Of a stretch of DNA of 64,000 nucleotides, positions 50,760 through 61,416 are shown piece by piece; the first letter of the stretch is position 1, and each line of letters starts with the position of its first letter. The notes under the pieces are model-generated. The model saw only the letters and a list, made by a program, of their open reading frames with translations, had not been told where the DNA came from and did no database searches. The stretch is taken from contig NZ_PIZM01000001.1 in the NCBI RefSeq assembly GCF_002835465.1, forward strand, positions 662,280-726,279. Direction: 5' to 3'. The stretch comes from Psychromonas sp. psych-6C06. Its GTDB lineage: Bacteria > Pseudomonadota > Gammaproteobacteria > Enterobacterales > Psychromonadaceae. The position numbers were made by a program, and so were the translations under genes.

Positions 50760-52016
50760 ATGAACGAAAAAAATTTAAATGAATGGTTAACTTATCTTGA
50801 GCAATTACACCCAACAGAAATAGAACTTGGCTTAACACGAATCGGTCAGGTTGCAGACACGTTAAACCTGATCAATTTTGATGCGAAGGTGATCACCGTT
50901 GCAGGCACTAATGGTAAAGGGACAACGTGTGCCTTTTTAGAAGAAATTTTAGTGCAAGCGGGTTACAAAGTTGGTGTATATAGCTCTCCTCATATTCAAC
51001 GTTACACTGAGCGTTTGCGCATTAATAAACAAGAGATGCCAGAGCATCTTCATTGTCAGGCTTTTCGCCAAGTTGAAAAAGCTCGTGCCGGTATATCACT
51101 TAGCTATTTTGAGTATGTAACTCTTGGTTGTTTATCAATATTAAAAGATCAGCAATGTGACTTTATATTGTTAGAAGTTGGTCTCGGTGGACGTTTAGAT
51201 GCAACTAATGTAGTTGAGTCTGATGTTAGCGTGGTAACCACAATAGGAATTGACCATATTGACTGGTTAGGGGATGATCGAGAAAAGATTGGCTTCGAGA
51301 AAGCGGGGGTTTTTCGTGCTTTAAAACCGGTTGTATGTGGAGAAATTGATGTACCACAATCATTAATAAATCATGCCCAAACACTTGAATGTGATATCCG
51401 TTATGCAAACATCGATTTTACAGCTTCAGTAAACGATAAAGGATGGTCTTGGGCAGGTAAAACCACGCTGTCTAATTTACCATTAACTTTAATGCCTCTG
51501 CAAAATGCATCAACCGCACTTGCCGTTATTGAAGCCTTAGGTTTAACACTTCCTGAAACTTTATTACGAAAAGCTATTGGAGAGGCTAAACTAGCAGGGC
51601 GCCTACAAAAAGTAGAAATGGATGCATCCATTGAGATTTATCTTGATGTAGCACATAACCCGCAATCAGCCAATTATCTTGCAAGCCAACTAAAAAAATT
51701 ACGTAAACCTGATGGAAAAATTTTTGCTATAGTGGGCATGCTTGAAGATAAAGATATCGCCGGTACCTTTTCAGTCATTAATGAATGTATAGACCACTAT
51801 CACTTTATTTCGCTTAACTGTTATCGAGGAGCATCTTCACAAACTTTGCTTAGTCACTATCAATCTAGTGAACACGCTATTGCAAAGGTAAAATGTTTCG
51901 ATAATATAGCGTCTGCATATAGTAGCGTACAAGAACATTTGAGTGACTCAGACACAATCATTGTTTTTGGCTCTTTCTATACCGTCTCTGATTTCTTAAC
52001 ACTTTCACAAGGGTAA
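50760..52016 (+). CDS. folC: Folylpolyglutamate/dihydrofolate synthase
   Basis: This 418-residue Mur-ligase-family enzyme adds glutamates to folates. The ATP-binding VAGTNGKGTTCAFLEE lies near residue 47; other blocks are YSSPHIQRYTERLRIN near 78, LEVGLGGRLDATN near 144, TTIGIDHIDWLGDD near 162 and DVAHNPQSANYL near 300. It follows truA by 57 bases and runs into dedD three bases later, so translation is probably coupled. Confidence 0.96.
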   Translation: MNEKNLNEWLTYLEQLHPTEIELGLTRIGQVADTLNLINFDAKVITVAGTNGKGTTCAFLEEILVQAGYKVGVYSSPHIQRYTERLRINKQEMPEHLHCQAFRQVEKARAGISLSYFEYVTLGCLSILKDQQCDFILLEVGLGGRLDATNVVESDVSVVTTIGIDHIDWLGDDREKIGFEKAGVFRALKPVVCGEIDVPQSLINHAQTLECDIRYANIDFTASVNDKGWSWAGKTTLSNLPLTLMPLQNASTALAVIEALGLTLPETLLRKAIGEAKLAGRLQKVEMDASIEIYLDVAHNPQSANYLASQLKKLRKPDGKIFAIVGMLEDKDIAGTFSVINECIDHYHFISLNCYRGASSQTLLSHYQSSEHAIAKVKCFDNIASAYSSVQEHLSDSDTIIVFGSFYTVSDFLTLSQG

Positions 52017-52019
52017 CTC

Positions 52020-52652
52020 GTGGCTTCTCAGTTTCAAAATAGATTAGTTGGTATTAGTATTTTAGTAGCGTGTGTAGTGATTTTTTTACCTTCCATTATT
52101 GATGGTAAAAAAATGGCCTATGAAGATGAATTTGTGGCAACACCAATCAATCCTGAGTTTAAAGCGCACACACAGCAACTTGATACTAACTCATCTACTA
52201 GTCCATTGTCGGAACAGAAGGAGCCTAAGACAGCAAACGTGGAAAATGACACTATTGCAGATGATGAATGGCAAGTTGAAGAAATGACAACGCCCGTCAC
52301 TATCGAAGCTCCAAAAGAGAGTATAATTGCAGAAGTTAAAACAGAAATAAAAACAGCCAGCAATACGCAGCCGGTTGCAAAGCCGACCCAAAAGCCAATG
52401 CTAAAAGCTGCTTGGACTATTCAACTTGGTGCATTCCAAAATGCTGCCAATATCAACTCATTACTCAAAACCCTACATAAAGCTGGCTTTCAAGCACATA
52501 CAGTCCCTAGAGATGTAATCGACGGTGAACTAACTCGTCTATTCGTTGGCCCTGATGTATCAAAAGAAAAATTACAGAAACAACTTCCACGCTTAAAAAG
52601 ACTGACTCAACTAGAGGGTAAATTACTGCCCTTTGACGCTGTTAATCCTTAA
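52020..52652 (+). CDS. dedD: SPOR-domain cell-division protein DedD
   Basis: This 210-residue protein starts with a GTG (52020) three bases after folC. It has an N-terminal membrane span (about residues 10-27), a low-complexity Thr/Glu/Lys-rich periplasmic linker (about 40-130) and a C-terminal SPOR domain (about 135-208, starting AWTIQLGAFQNAANINSLL), which binds denuded septal glycan. Organisation and position match DedD. The linker is the usual fast-evolving part. Confidence 0.9.
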   Translation: MASQFQNRLVGISILVACVVIFLPSIIDGKKMAYEDEFVATPINPEFKAHTQQLDTNSSTSPLSEQKEPKTANVENDTIADDEWQVEEMTTPVTIEAPKESIIAEVKTEIKTASNTQPVAKPTQKPMLKAAWTIQLGAFQNAANINSLLKTLHKAGFQAHTVPRDVIDGELTRLFVGPDVSKEKLQKQLPRLKRLTQLEGKLLPFDAVNP

Positions 52653-52725
52653 ATTATTACAGCATTGTGGCTATTTTTCTGATAGAATCCGCATCGTTTA
52701 AAACGTTCAAATTATAAGGACCGCA

Positions 52726-53220
52726 ATGAGCTGGTTTGATCTTACTATATTAGGTATTATCGCTTTTTCTGCCCTGATTAGCCTAATTCGTGGCTTTACC
52801 AAAGAAGCAATTTCTCTCGTTACTTGGTTCTGTGCATTTTTTATTGCCAGTAACTTTTATCCAGAAGTTGCTGGATTCCTTACCCAGCTTGACGACCAAC
52901 TTATCCGTAACTCTGTCGCTATCGCGATCCTATTTATCTCTGTTTTATTACTCGGTGCAGTGATTAACTACATTGTTAATCGTCTTGTCGCAGTAACAGG
53001 ACTTTCAGGAACAGATAGATTACTTGGCGTTTTATTTGGCGCTATACGTGGTGTACTAATTGTCAGTGCATTACTATTTTTTATTGACTCATTCACCTCA
53101 TTTAACGAAGCAAATTGGTGGAAAGAGTCATCCCTCATCCCAGAGTTTGGCATTATCATTGAATGGTTTTTTAGTCACTTGGAGAACTCCTCTAGTTTCT
53201 TACAAAATCTTTCCAGTTAA
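52726..53220 (+). CDS. cvpA: CvpA family inner-membrane protein
   Basis: This 164-residue protein has four predicted spans (about residues 4-20, 28-46, 62-85 and 100-122) and the family signature [20 protein letters not shown] near residue 20 plus [12 protein letters not shown] near 106. CvpA was named for colicin V production and is linked to envelope stress and bile resistance. AAGGA precedes the ATG. It lies before purF, as in E. coli. I searched the upstream gap for a PurR box and found none convincing. Confidence 0.94.
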   Translation: MSWFDLTILGIIAFSALISLIRGFTKEAISLVTWFCAFFIASNFYPEVAGFLTQLDDQLIRNSVAIAILFISVLLLGAVINYIVNRLVAVTGLSGTDRLLGVLFGAIRGVLIVSALLFFIDSFTSFNEANWWKESSLIPEFGIIIEWFFSHLENSSSFLQNLSS

Positions 53221-53293
53221 ATTTATATAAGCAACATCAACCACTTATTTTGGTAAGTGAAACATATTAATTATTAAATAAAGGCGTGAATTT

Positions 53294-54808
53294 ATGTGTG
53301 GAATCGTTGGCATCGTTGGGGCAACACCTGTTAATCAAAGTATCTATGATGCGTTAACAGTATTACAACATCGAGGACAAGATGCAGCTGGTATCATCAC
53401 TATTGCTGATGGTAATTTTAAACAGCGTAAAGCAAATGGTTTAGTGAAAGATGTATTTGAATCTAAACACATGCAACGCCTTAAAGGTGATATTGGTATT
53501 GGTCACGTACGTTACCCAACCGCGGGTAGCTCCAGTGCTGCTGAAGCACAGCCTTTCTACGTAAACTCTCCTTGGGGAATGGCACTTGCTCATAACGGTA
53601 ACTTAACGAATGCAACTGATTTACGTAAAGCCGTAGCAAAGTCTCGTCGTCATATTAATACTACTTCTGACTCCGAAGTGTTACTAAATGTTTTTGCTGC
53701 TGAATTAAATAAAGTTGAAAATGATCGATTAACAGAAAATGATATCTTCGATGCTGTTTCTGCTGTTCATGAACAAGTCAGCGGTGCTTACGGTGTTGTT
53801 TCATTAATTATTGGACACGGTATGGTTGCCTTCCGTGATCCTGATGGTATTCGTCCTTTAGTACTGGGCTCTCGTAAAACAGAAGAGGGCGATATGGAAT
53901 ATATCGTTGCCTCTGAAAGTGTCGGCTTAGACACTATCGGTTTCCAAGTGATGCGTGATGTTGAACCGGGTGAAGCAATTTATATCACCGAAGATCGCCA
54001 ACTGTTCAGTAAACAGTGTGCGTCGAAAACAACGCTGCACCCATGTATCTTCGAATATGTTTACCTTGCACGTCCTGACTCAACATTAAGCGGTGTATCT
54101 GTTTATGAAGCACGTCTTGAAATGGGTCGTAAACTTGGTGCGAAAATTAAACGTGAATGGGCTGATATTGAGATTGATGCGGTTATTCCAATTCCAGAAA
54201 CTTCAAATGATATTGCGTTAGAGATCTCTGTTGAATTAGGTATTCCTTACCGTCAAGGTTTTGTAAAAAACCGTTACATCGGTCGTACCTTCATCATGCC
54301 AGGTCAAACACAACGTCGTAAATCAGTTCGTCGTAAACTTAATGCCATTAACGCTGAGTTTAAAGGTAAATCAGTATTACTGGTTGATGATTCTATTGTT
54401 CGTGGTACCACTTCTGAGCAGATCGTTGAGATGGTTCGTGATGCTGGCGCAAAAAATGTTTACTTTGCATCTGCTGCACCACAAGTTTGTCATCCTAATG
54501 TTTACGGAATCGATATGCCAACGGCTGAAGAGTTAATCGCTTATAACCGTAGCGATGAACAGATCAGTGATTGTATCGGCAGTGATAAATTAATCTTCCA
54601 AGACCTACAAGATCTTAAAGATGCTGTACATAAACAAAACCCTGCAATTGATGGTTTTGAATGTTCTGTCTTTGATGGTGTATATGTTACTGGTGATGTA
54701 GATAAAGGTTACTTCGATTACCTAGCAAGCCTACGCAGCGAAGATGCTAAACAGATCCAAGAGCAGAAAGAAGAGATTGCAAGTCTTGAAATGCATAACG
54801 AAGACTAA
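53294..54808 (+). CDS. purF: Amidophosphoribosyltransferase
   Basis: This 504-residue enzyme commits PRPP to purine synthesis. After removal of Met, Cys2 (MCGIVGIVG) is the N-terminal nucleophile of the Ntn glutaminase domain. Further motifs are [10 protein letters not shown] near residue 26, [13 protein letters not shown] near 72, and the PRPP-binding [17 protein letters not shown] near 365. It ends the truA-folC-dedD-cvpA-purF cluster and is followed by a terminator. Confidence 0.98.
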   Translation: MCGIVGIVGATPVNQSIYDALTVLQHRGQDAAGIITIADGNFKQRKANGLVKDVFESKHMQRLKGDIGIGHVRYPTAGSSSAAEAQPFYVNSPWGMALAHNGNLTNATDLRKAVAKSRRHINTTSDSEVLLNVFAAELNKVENDRLTENDIFDAVSAVHEQVSGAYGVVSLIIGHGMVAFRDPDGIRPLVLGSRKTEEGDMEYIVASESVGLDTIGFQVMRDVEPGEAIYITEDRQLFSKQCASKTTLHPCIFEYVYLARPDSTLSGVSVYEARLEMGRKLGAKIKREWADIEIDAVIPIPETSNDIALEISVELGIPYRQGFVKNRYIGRTFIMPGQTQRRKSVRRKLNAINAEFKGKSVLLVDDSIVRGTTSEQIVEMVRDAGAKNVYFASAAPQVCHPNVYGIDMPTAEELIAYNRSDEQISDCIGSDKLIFQDLQDLKDAVHKQNPAIDGFECSVFDGVYVTGDVDKGYFDYLASLRSEDAKQIQEQKEEIASLEMHNED

Positions 54809-54847
54809 GTGACATTAAGCTGGCAGCTATTTGCTTTAAGCTTTTAG

Positions 54848-54880
54848 TAAAAAACCAGATCAATCGATCTGGTTTTTTTT
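54848..54880 (+). terminator. Rho-independent terminator after purF
   Basis: AAAAACCAGAT and ATCTGGTTTTT form a stem around CAATCG, followed by a T-run. Confidence 0.85.
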
Positions 54881-54957
54881 ATGCCTGTAACAAAGTAGGA
54901 AACGCTGACTGATCGCGTGTCAGTTCACCAAGCGTCAAAGTGTGGGACTGTCAGATA

Positions 54958-54985
54958 TAAAAAAGCCAACTTAAAGTTGGCTTAT
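54958..54985 (-). terminator. Rho-independent terminator after asnS
   Basis: On the minus strand AAGCCAACTTT/AAGTTGGCTTTT forms a hairpin with a small loop and ends in a run of T, 25 bases past the asnS stop. Confidence 0.8.
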
Positions 54986-55010
54986 TATTTATGATTTATT
55001 TGATCAGAGA

Positions 55011-56411
55011 TTAAAAATCTGCACTGCCTGGTGAGCGTGGGAAAGCAATTACGTCACGGATGTTTTGCACACCAGTTACGTAAGAAACTAAACGCTCGAA
55101 ACCAAGACCGAAACCTGCGTGTGGCACTGTTCCGTATTTGCGTAAATCGCGGTACCAGCTGTAATCGCTCATATCAAGATCCATCTCTGCAAGACGTTTA
55201 TCTAACGCTTCAAGATCTTCTTCACGTTGACTACCACCGATGATTTCGCCAATTCCTGGAGCTAAAACATCCATCGCCGCAACAGTCTTACCATCTTCAT
55301 TAAGTTTCATGTAGAACGCTTTAATGTCTTTCGGATAATTTTGCAGAATAATCGGTGCACCGATATGCTCTTCAGCAAGGTAACGCTCATGCTCAGATTG
55401 TAAATCGACACCCCATTCAACCGGGTATTCAAAGGCTTTATCACAATTTTGTAAGATTTCGATCGCTTCCGTGTAATCCATACGTACAAACTCAGAGCTA
55501 ACCATTTTTTCTAAACGTGTAATGGCTTCTTTATCGACACGTTGTGCAAAGAAGGCCATATCATCAGCACGCTCAGTTAGCACTGCGTTGAATACATATT
55601 TAAGCATATCTTCGGCAAGTTGTGCTGCATCTGCTAAATCGGCAAAGGCAATTTCAGGCTCAACCATCCAGAACTCTGCAAGGTGACGAGTTGTGTGAGA
55701 GTTTTCAGCACGGAACGTTGGACCGAAGGTGTATACGTTGCTTAATGCACAGGCATAAGTTTCAGCATTTAACTGACCTGATACCGTCATGAACGTCTCT
55801 TTACCAAAGAAGTCTTGTTTATAGTCCACTTTACCCGCTTCTGTTTTTGGCAAGTTTTCTAAATCAAGTGTACTTACACGGAACATTTCACCTGCACCTT
55901 CACAGTCAGATCCTGTGATGATAGGTGTACTGATCCAGTTAAAGCCTTTTTCATAGAAGAAGTTATGGATAGCATGTGATAAACAGTTACGCACACGTGT
56001 AACCGCACCAATAATGTTAGTACGTGGACGTAAATGCGCGTGCTCACGTAAATATTCGATGCTGTGGCGTTTCGCTGACATTGGGTAAGTATCAGGGTCT
56101 TGAACAAAACCGTGTACTTTTACAGCCGTTGCCTGAATTTCAAAGCTTTGACCTTTTCCTGGGCTTTCAACTAATTCACCCGTAACACTAACAGAGCAAC
56201 CTGCAGTGAGATTTAAAACATCAGAGGTATAATTTTCTAGATCTGAAGGAACAACAGCTTGAATCGGATCAAAACATGAACCGTCGTAAATCGCTAAAAA
56301 AGAGATCCCCGCTTTAGAATCACGACGCGTACGTATCCATCCGTTAACTGTCACTGTTTCGCCAATTGGGAATTTGTCGTTGAATATTTCAACAATTGCT
56401 GTTTTTGACAT
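55011..56411 (-). CDS. asnS: Asparaginyl-tRNA synthetase
   Basis: This 466-residue class IIb synthetase charges tRNA-Asn. From the ATG at 56411 the length equals E. coli AsnS. The OB-fold anticodon-binding domain includes [19 protein letters not shown] near residue 20; class II motif 2 lies in [20 protein letters not shown] near 220, and motif 3 in [15 protein letters not shown] near 435. Twenty-one upstream in-frame codons are excluded. A terminator lies just downstream. Confidence 0.97.
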   Translation of the reverse strand: MSKTAIVEIFNDKFPIGETVTVNGWIRTRRDSKAGISFLAIYDGSCFDPIQAVVPSDLENYTSDVLNLTAGCSVSVTGELVESPGKGQSFEIQATAVKVHGFVQDPDTYPMSAKRHSIEYLREHAHLRPRTNIIGAVTRVRNCLSHAIHNFFYEKGFNWISTPIITGSDCEGAGEMFRVSTLDLENLPKTEAGKVDYKQDFFGKETFMTVSGQLNAETYACALSNVYTFGPTFRAENSHTTRHLAEFWMVEPEIAFADLADAAQLAEDMLKYVFNAVLTERADDMAFFAQRVDKEAITRLEKMVSSEFVRMDYTEAIEILQNCDKAFEYPVEWGVDLQSEHERYLAEEHIGAPIILQNYPKDIKAFYMKLNEDGKTVAAMDVLAPGIGEIIGGSQREEDLEALDKRLAEMDLDMSDYSWYRDLRKYGTVPHAGFGLGFERLVSYVTGVQNIRDVIAFPRSPGSADF

Positions 56412-56559
56412 CTGAATTAATGCTCCATAATCACAGTTTTCACTGTTTTTTTGTAAAAAATTTAATAGAGGCATATCTTACCTTGGCGGTAGCGAGATAC
56501 AAGTCTATGATTTGATAATACGTGATTTTTCACCATGTTTAGCTTTATTGGGGTTTACC

Positions 56560-56979
56560 ATGCAACAACAATTTGAACGACAACGCTTTCATAACGCACA
56601 TGAGTGGCGTCGATTTTTTATGTTATGGCTTACTGTCATATTATGGGGAGCATTTCTGGCGTATATGCTGTTGTTTCATTACCAACGTGAAATGTTCGAA
56701 CCGATTATCATGAATCACTTCGAGATTACTTCTGCCTCTAATTACCAATTTGTAGAAATACAACTGTTTATGTACCTATTATGGTCCTGTTGTATTGTTT
56801 CTGTACTAGCGATAGTAAACACCTGGGGCAAGAAACGCCGGCCTGGAGACAATACACCTGATAAATTTTTAATTGTGATCATGTCTGCCACTGTTTTATT
56901 TGCTTTTTATTATGCGAAAACCGACCTCAATTATCTCAATGGCCAACTTTCAATGTTAGCCAATCTATTTGGTGAGTAA
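56560..56979 (+). CDS. Unknown small inner-membrane protein
   Basis: This 139-residue protein starts at the ATG at 56560, with GGGG upstream; sixteen upstream in-frame codons are excluded. It has three hydrophobic segments (about residues 19-39, 70-88 and 104-120), a basic Arg-rich N-terminus and a short cytoplasmic loop GKKRRPGDNTPD. I cannot name a family. It lies between asnS (divergent) and bioA (convergent, one base after its stop), so it is probably transcribed alone. Confidence 0.65.
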   Translation: MQQQFERQRFHNAHEWRRFFMLWLTVILWGAFLAYMLLFHYQREMFEPIIMNHFEITSASNYQFVEIQLFMYLLWSCCIVSVLAIVNTWGKKRRPGDNTPDKFLIVIMSATVLFAFYYAKTDLNYLNGQLSMLANLFGE

Positions 56980-56980
56980 T

Positions 56981-58252
56981 TTATGAAGGTGTGACAACTT
57001 GATAAATCGCATCACATAATTGTTTAAGTTGTGCCTCCGTAATAATGTAGGGAGGCATAACATACACTAGCTTGCCAAAAGGGCGTATCCACACGCCAAG
57101 TTCAACAAACTTCTTCTGCACTACGGCGACATCTACCGCTTCATTTAACTGTACAACCCCGATGGCCCCTAATACACGCACAGACTTCACCGTTGATAAT
57201 GTGTGACAGGGCGATAAATATTGTTGTAACCATTGTTCAATCTGTTTTACGGATTGTTGCCAGTTCATGTTCATCAATTTATCAAGACTTGCATTTGCAA
57301 CGGCGCAGGCTAATGGATTGCCCATAAAAGTGGGGCCGTGCATGAATACGCCCGCTTTGCCATCACTGATAGTTCGTGCGATATGCTCTGTTGTGAGTGT
57401 AGCGGCTAAACTCATATAGCCCCCCGTTAATGATTTACCCACACAGATAATATCGGGGTTGATATCGGCATGTTCACAGGCAAATAGTTTACCGGTACGG
57501 CCAAAGCCAGTTGCTATTTCATCGGCGATAAGCAGTAGATCATATTCATCGCATAATGCGCGTACACCCTTTAAATATTCAGGATGATAGAAATACATCC
57601 CGCCTGCACCTTGTACAATCGGCTCTAAAATAATGGCCGCGATATTGCTTTTATTATTTATAACCAGTTCTGTTATCTCGAGTAATGAGTCACTATTCCA
57701 TTGCTCATGAAAACAGATACTAGGTTGAGGCGCGAAAATTTGCTCAGGTAAAAAACGATGATAAAGATCATGCATCGCACCCTCGGGATCAGTGACACTC
57801 ATCGCCCCAAAAGTATCACCATGGTAACCATTACGAATAGTGAGAAACTGACTTTTAGGCGTTCCTTTGGCATGCCAATATTGCAACGCCATCTTTAGTG
57901 ATACCTCGACAGCGACACTGCCGGAATCACATAAGAAAACCTTTTCAAGATGTTTAGGCGTCATCGATACTAACTTTTTGCCTAACTCAATAGCAGGTTG
58001 ATGGGTTAAACCGCCAAACATCACATGTGCCATTTTATCGATTTGATTTTTAGCAGCTGCGTTAAGTTCAGGCACATTATAGCCAAACAAACAGGCCCAC
58101 CAAGATGACATCCCGTCGATTAATTTTTCGCCACTTTCAAGCGTCAGCAAACATTGTTCGGCTGATTCAACACCATAACAGGGCAATGGTTCGCTCATTG
58201 ATGTGTAAGGATGCCAGAGGTGCTTTTTGTCAAACTGATGATCTAAACTCAT
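56981..58252 (-). CDS. bioA: Adenosylmethionine-8-amino-7-oxononanoate aminotransferase
   Basis: This 423-residue PLP enzyme converts 8-amino-7-oxononanoate to 7,8-diaminononanoate with S-adenosylmethionine as amino donor. Diagnostic stretches are LWHPYTSMSEPLP near residue 12, LIDGMSSWWACLFGYN near 43, LIADEIATGFGRTGKLFACEH near 242 and the PLP-lysine block CVGKSLTGGYMSLAAT near 272. It diverges from bioBFCD across a 115-base regulatory gap. Confidence 0.97.
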   Translation of the reverse strand: MSLDHQFDKKHLWHPYTSMSEPLPCYGVESAEQCLLTLESGEKLIDGMSSWWACLFGYNVPELNAAAKNQIDKMAHVMFGGLTHQPAIELGKKLVSMTPKHLEKVFLCDSGSVAVEVSLKMALQYWHAKGTPKSQFLTIRNGYHGDTFGAMSVTDPEGAMHDLYHRFLPEQIFAPQPSICFHEQWNSDSLLEITELVINNKSNIAAIILEPIVQGAGGMYFYHPEYLKGVRALCDEYDLLLIADEIATGFGRTGKLFACEHADINPDIICVGKSLTGGYMSLAATLTTEHIARTISDGKAGVFMHGPTFMGNPLACAVANASLDKLMNMNWQQSVKQIEQWLQQYLSPCHTLSTVKSVRVLGAIGVVQLNEAVDVAVVQKKFVELGVWIRPFGKLVYVMPPYIITEAQLKQLCDAIYQVVTPS

Positions 58253-58264
58253 AATTGCTCGTTA

Positions 58265-58326
58265 TTTATACAGATGTAAAGAAATATACCAAGAAAAGTT
58301 GACAGTGTAACGATGAACTTTAAAAT
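58265..58326. promoter_or_regulatory. Divergent bioA/bioB promoter region with BirA-like operator
   Basis: For bioB there is a perfect -35 TTGACA (58299-58304) and TAAAAT (58321-58326) 16 bases apart. For bioA, read leftward, TTGGTA (complement of 58287-58292) and TATAAA (complement of 58265-58270) are 16 bases apart. Overlapping both is an imperfect dyad TGTAAAG (58275-58281) and GTTGACA (58298-58304) with a 16-base spacer, close to the BirA pattern TGTAAAC-GTTTACA. Placement in a bioA/bioB divergent gap equals the E. coli bioO, where BirA-biotinyl-AMP blocks both promoters. The promoters are clearer than the operator. Confidence 0.55.
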
Positions 58327-58367
58327 GTGAAAATATTTTTAAAGTCATTATTTCAAGGGAAAGCCAA

Positions 58368-59420
58368 ATGAGTCATACCACAGTGCGTAATAATTGGACC
58401 GTCGATGAAGTTGAGGCGATGTTCGCATTACCCTTTATGGATTTACTTTTTGAAGCGCAGACAATTCATCGTGCTAACTTTCCAAAAAATCAAGTACAGG
58501 TTAGTACACTATTGTCTATTAAAACGGGTGCTTGTCCTGAAGATTGTAAATATTGCCCGCAAAGTGCGCGTTACGATACAGGCCTTGAAAAAGAGACGTT
58601 AATGGAAGTTAACAAAGTAATAAAGGCTGCTAAAGATGCAAAAGCGACAGGCTCAACGCGTTTTTGCATGGGCGCTGCTTGGAAAAACCCCAAACAACGT
58701 GACATGCCATATTTAGTTGAAATGATCAAAGAGGTTAAATCGTTAGGTTTAGAGTCTTGTATGACATTAGGTATGCTCGATAACGATCAAGCAACACAAC
58801 TAGCTGATGCCGGTCTGGATTATTATAATCATAATCTAGATACCTCTCCTGAGTATTACGATAAAATTATTACTACGCGTAGCTATCAAGATCGATTAGA
58901 TACGCTTGATAACGTGCGAAGTGCGGGAATGAAAGTGTGTAGCGGTGGTATTGTTGGTTTAGGCGAGCAGGGAAAAGATCGTTCAGGCTTATTAGTACAA
59001 TTAGCCAATATGCCACAACAGCCAGAAAGCGTGCCTATTAATAAATTGGTAAAAGTGCAAGGTACACCACTAGACAATGTGGATGATCTTGATGAGTTTA
59101 CCTTTATCAAAACTATTGCCATTGCAAGAATCATGATGCCTAAGTCACACGTGCGTTTATCTGCAGGACGCGATGCTATGTCCGAACAAACACAAGCACT
59201 GTGTTTTATGGCAGGGGCAAACTCAATTTTCTATGGCTGTAAACTACTCACAACTGACAATCCCGATGAAAATTCAGATATGCAACTGTTTAAGAAATTA
59301 GGCATCAATAAAGAAGCGGTGAATCTGTCCCCCTTTGAAAAAGAACAAACTGTTGATGCTGCAATCATTCGCCATGCTGAAAAAGATGAATTGTTCTACG
59401 ATGCAACAGCGAAGCTATAA
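58368..59420 (+). CDS. bioB: Biotin synthase
   Basis: This 350-residue radical SAM enzyme inserts sulfur into dethiobiotin. The [4Fe-4S] motif CxxxCxxC is Cys56, Cys60 and Cys63 in [12 protein letters not shown]. Other conserved blocks are [10 protein letters not shown] near residue 101, [23 protein letters not shown] near 134, [10 protein letters not shown] near 188 and [12 protein letters not shown] near 257. A strong AAGGGAAAG site precedes the ATG. It opens bioBFCD, with bioF following two bases after its stop. Confidence 0.98.
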   Translation: MSHTTVRNNWTVDEVEAMFALPFMDLLFEAQTIHRANFPKNQVQVSTLLSIKTGACPEDCKYCPQSARYDTGLEKETLMEVNKVIKAAKDAKATGSTRFCMGAAWKNPKQRDMPYLVEMIKEVKSLGLESCMTLGMLDNDQATQLADAGLDYYNHNLDTSPEYYDKIITTRSYQDRLDTLDNVRSAGMKVCSGGIVGLGEQGKDRSGLLVQLANMPQQPESVPINKLVKVQGTPLDNVDDLDEFTFIKTIAIARIMMPKSHVRLSAGRDAMSEQTQALCFMAGANSIFYGCKLLTTDNPDENSDMQLFKKLGINKEAVNLSPFEKEQTVDAAIIRHAEKDELFYDATAKL

Positions 59421-59422
59421 TA

Positions 59423-60601
59423 GTGGCCTTTGATTTTATATCACAACAGTTAGACACGCGAAAAAATGACGGTTTATACCGTCAAACGCAGACAGCGCAA
59501 ACGCCACAGGGCCGTTATATCACGGTTAATGGCCAGCGTTATTTAAATTTTTCAAGTAATGATTATCTTGGGCTTGCCTCTGATCCAGCGGTTATCACTG
59601 CCTGGCAGGAAGGGGCTGATCGATATGGTGTCGGCAGTGGCGGTTCGTATCTTGTCACCGGTTATAACCAAGCACACCTCGAATTAACCGAACAACTCAA
59701 AGCATGGCTAGGTGTAGAAGCCTTAGCGCTATTTAGCTCTGGCTACTCCGCGAATCAAGCCATTATCAAACTGTTACTTGATAAAAATGCGTTATTACTG
59801 CAAGACAAATTAAACCATGCCTCATTGATGGAAGCGGGCAGTTTAGCTCATTGTAAAATGTTACGTTTTAAACATAATGACAGCGCTCATCTCTGCAGTT
59901 TGCTAGAAAAACAACAAAATCCAAATACGCTCATCATTAGTGAAGGGGTTTTCAGTATGGATGGTGATCAAGCGCCCATCGCTTCATTACTGCAATCGAG
60001 CCAACAACATAACAACTGGTTGATGATAGACGATGCCCACGGACTTGGGGTATTAGGTGAAAATGGACGAGGCAGCGTCGTAGAAGCTGGTTTTAAGAAT
60101 CAAGACTTACAAATATATATGGCAACATTTGGTAAAGCACTCGGTGTTGGTGGTGCTTTTGTCGCAGGTAGCCAATCATTTATTGATTACCTGACCAACT
60201 TCAGCAAGCCCTATATCTATACAACGGGACTACCGCCAGCGATGGCGCATGCCATTATGATAGCCGCCCAAATGGCTGAACAAGAGCAATGGCGACGTGA
60301 TAAATTACACTCGCTTATTCACTACTTTCGCCAACAAGCAACCTTGCACGGGATTGTTTTATCTGCGACCAATTTACAGGAATCACAAACTGCGATTCAA
60401 CCTATCATCATTGGCGATAGTAAAAAAACGCTCATTGTTGCAGAACAATTAAAGAAATTTGGTTTTTGGGTAACCGCTATTCGTCCACCGACAGTCCCTG
60501 TCAATAGTGCTCGCCTACGAATAACCCTTACTACGCGTCATGAACAACAGGATATCAAAGAGTTGGTCAGTACAATCTCAACGATATTAAGTGAGCACTA
60601 A
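59423..60601 (+). CDS. bioF: 8-amino-7-oxononanoate synthase
   Basis: This 392-residue PLP enzyme condenses pimeloyl-ACP (or CoA) with alanine. It starts with GTG (59423). Features are SSNDYLGLASDP near residue 44, GVGSGGSYLVTGYNQAHLELTEQL near 70, the DDAHGLGVLGENGRG block near 200 and the PLP-lysine in TFGKALGVGGAF near 235. Its stop overlaps the bioC ATG by one base. Confidence 0.97.
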   Translation: MAFDFISQQLDTRKNDGLYRQTQTAQTPQGRYITVNGQRYLNFSSNDYLGLASDPAVITAWQEGADRYGVGSGGSYLVTGYNQAHLELTEQLKAWLGVEALALFSSGYSANQAIIKLLLDKNALLLQDKLNHASLMEAGSLAHCKMLRFKHNDSAHLCSLLEKQQNPNTLIISEGVFSMDGDQAPIASLLQSSQQHNNWLMIDDAHGLGVLGENGRGSVVEAGFKNQDLQIYMATFGKALGVGGAFVAGSQSFIDYLTNFSKPYIYTTGLPPAMAHAIMIAAQMAEQEQWRRDKLHSLIHYFRQQATLHGIVLSATNLQESQTAIQPIIIGDSKKTLIVAEQLKKFGFWVTAIRPPTVPVNSARLRITLTTRHEQQDIKELVSTISTILSEH

Positions 60602-61416
60602 TGCGCCTTAATATCGATAAAAAAGCAGTTCAAAGCTCGTTTTCAAAAGCAGCACCTCATTATGATCAATTTGCACAATTACAACGCGATATTGGTGAGC
60701 AATTACTGCATAACGTCGTAAATGATAACACAGCGACCGCAACACCTATGCCATTAGCGAGCAAGATAGTCGACCTTGGTTGTGGCACCGGATATTTTAG
60801 TGAAAAACTAAATCAAGCCTTTGTCGATGCAGAGTTAACCTGTTTTGATCTCTCCGAGGCGATGTTAAAACAAACACAACAACGGTCATTAAAAAATGTC
60901 ACCTTTGAACAAGGGGATATTGACCAATTACCCTTTGCTAACGAGAGTGTCGATATCATCTACTCTAACCTCGTTGTGCAGTGGAGTGAAAATTTAAAGC
61001 ACTGTTTACAACAAATAAAAAAAGCGCTCTCACAAGACGGTAAGGCTTACATATCCACTTTATTATCAGGTACATTATTTGAGCTTACAGAAGCATGGAA
61101 ACAGGTTGATGACGCTGTGCATACCAATCGATTTCTCGCGTTAGAGGAAGTCAACTTGATTTTATCTGAGCTTAACTTCAGTAAAGTTCAAATAAAAACT
61201 GAAACACGAACTTTGCAATATGATAGCGTAATCGAAGTGATGCGAGCGCTAAAAGGTATCGGCGCCAATCATGTCCACAGAGATGACAACCAAAATATAA
61301 AGCCCACAGGAAAAGATCGCTTAATCAAGCTCGATATGGGATACGCCCCCTTTAAAAACGCACAGGGAAAGCTAAATTTAACTTATCAAGTTTGTTACAT
61401 TGAGGTACTAAAATGA
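60601..61416 (+). CDS. bioC: Malonyl-ACP O-methyltransferase
   Basis: This 271-residue SAM methyltransferase starts biotin pimelate-chain synthesis by methylating malonyl-ACP. The N-terminal AVQSSFSKAAPHYDQFAQLQRDIG is typical of BioC, followed by the SAM-binding VDLGCGTGYFSEKL near residue 57 and EQGDIDQLPFANESVDIIYSN near 103. No bioH or bioG (the demethylating esterase) is in the window. It overlaps bioF by one base and bioD by four. Confidence 0.95.
   Translation: MRLNIDKKAVQSSFSKAAPHYDQFAQLQRDIGEQLLHNVVNDNTATATPMPLASKIVDLGCGTGYFSEKLNQAFVDAELTCFDLSEAMLKQTQQRSLKNVTFEQGDIDQLPFANESVDIIYSNLVVQWSENLKHCLQQIKKALSQDGKAYISTLLSGTLFELTEAWKQVDDAVHTNRFLALEEVNLILSELNFSKVQIKTETRTLQYDSVIEVMRALKGIGANHVHRDDNQNIKPTGKDRLIKLDMGYAPFKNAQGKLNLTYQVCYIEVLK

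Noticed and set aside
52653..52725. PurR box before cvpA-purF
   Set aside because: GCATCGTTTAAAACG resembles half of the consensus but the spacing is wrong, so no operator is called.
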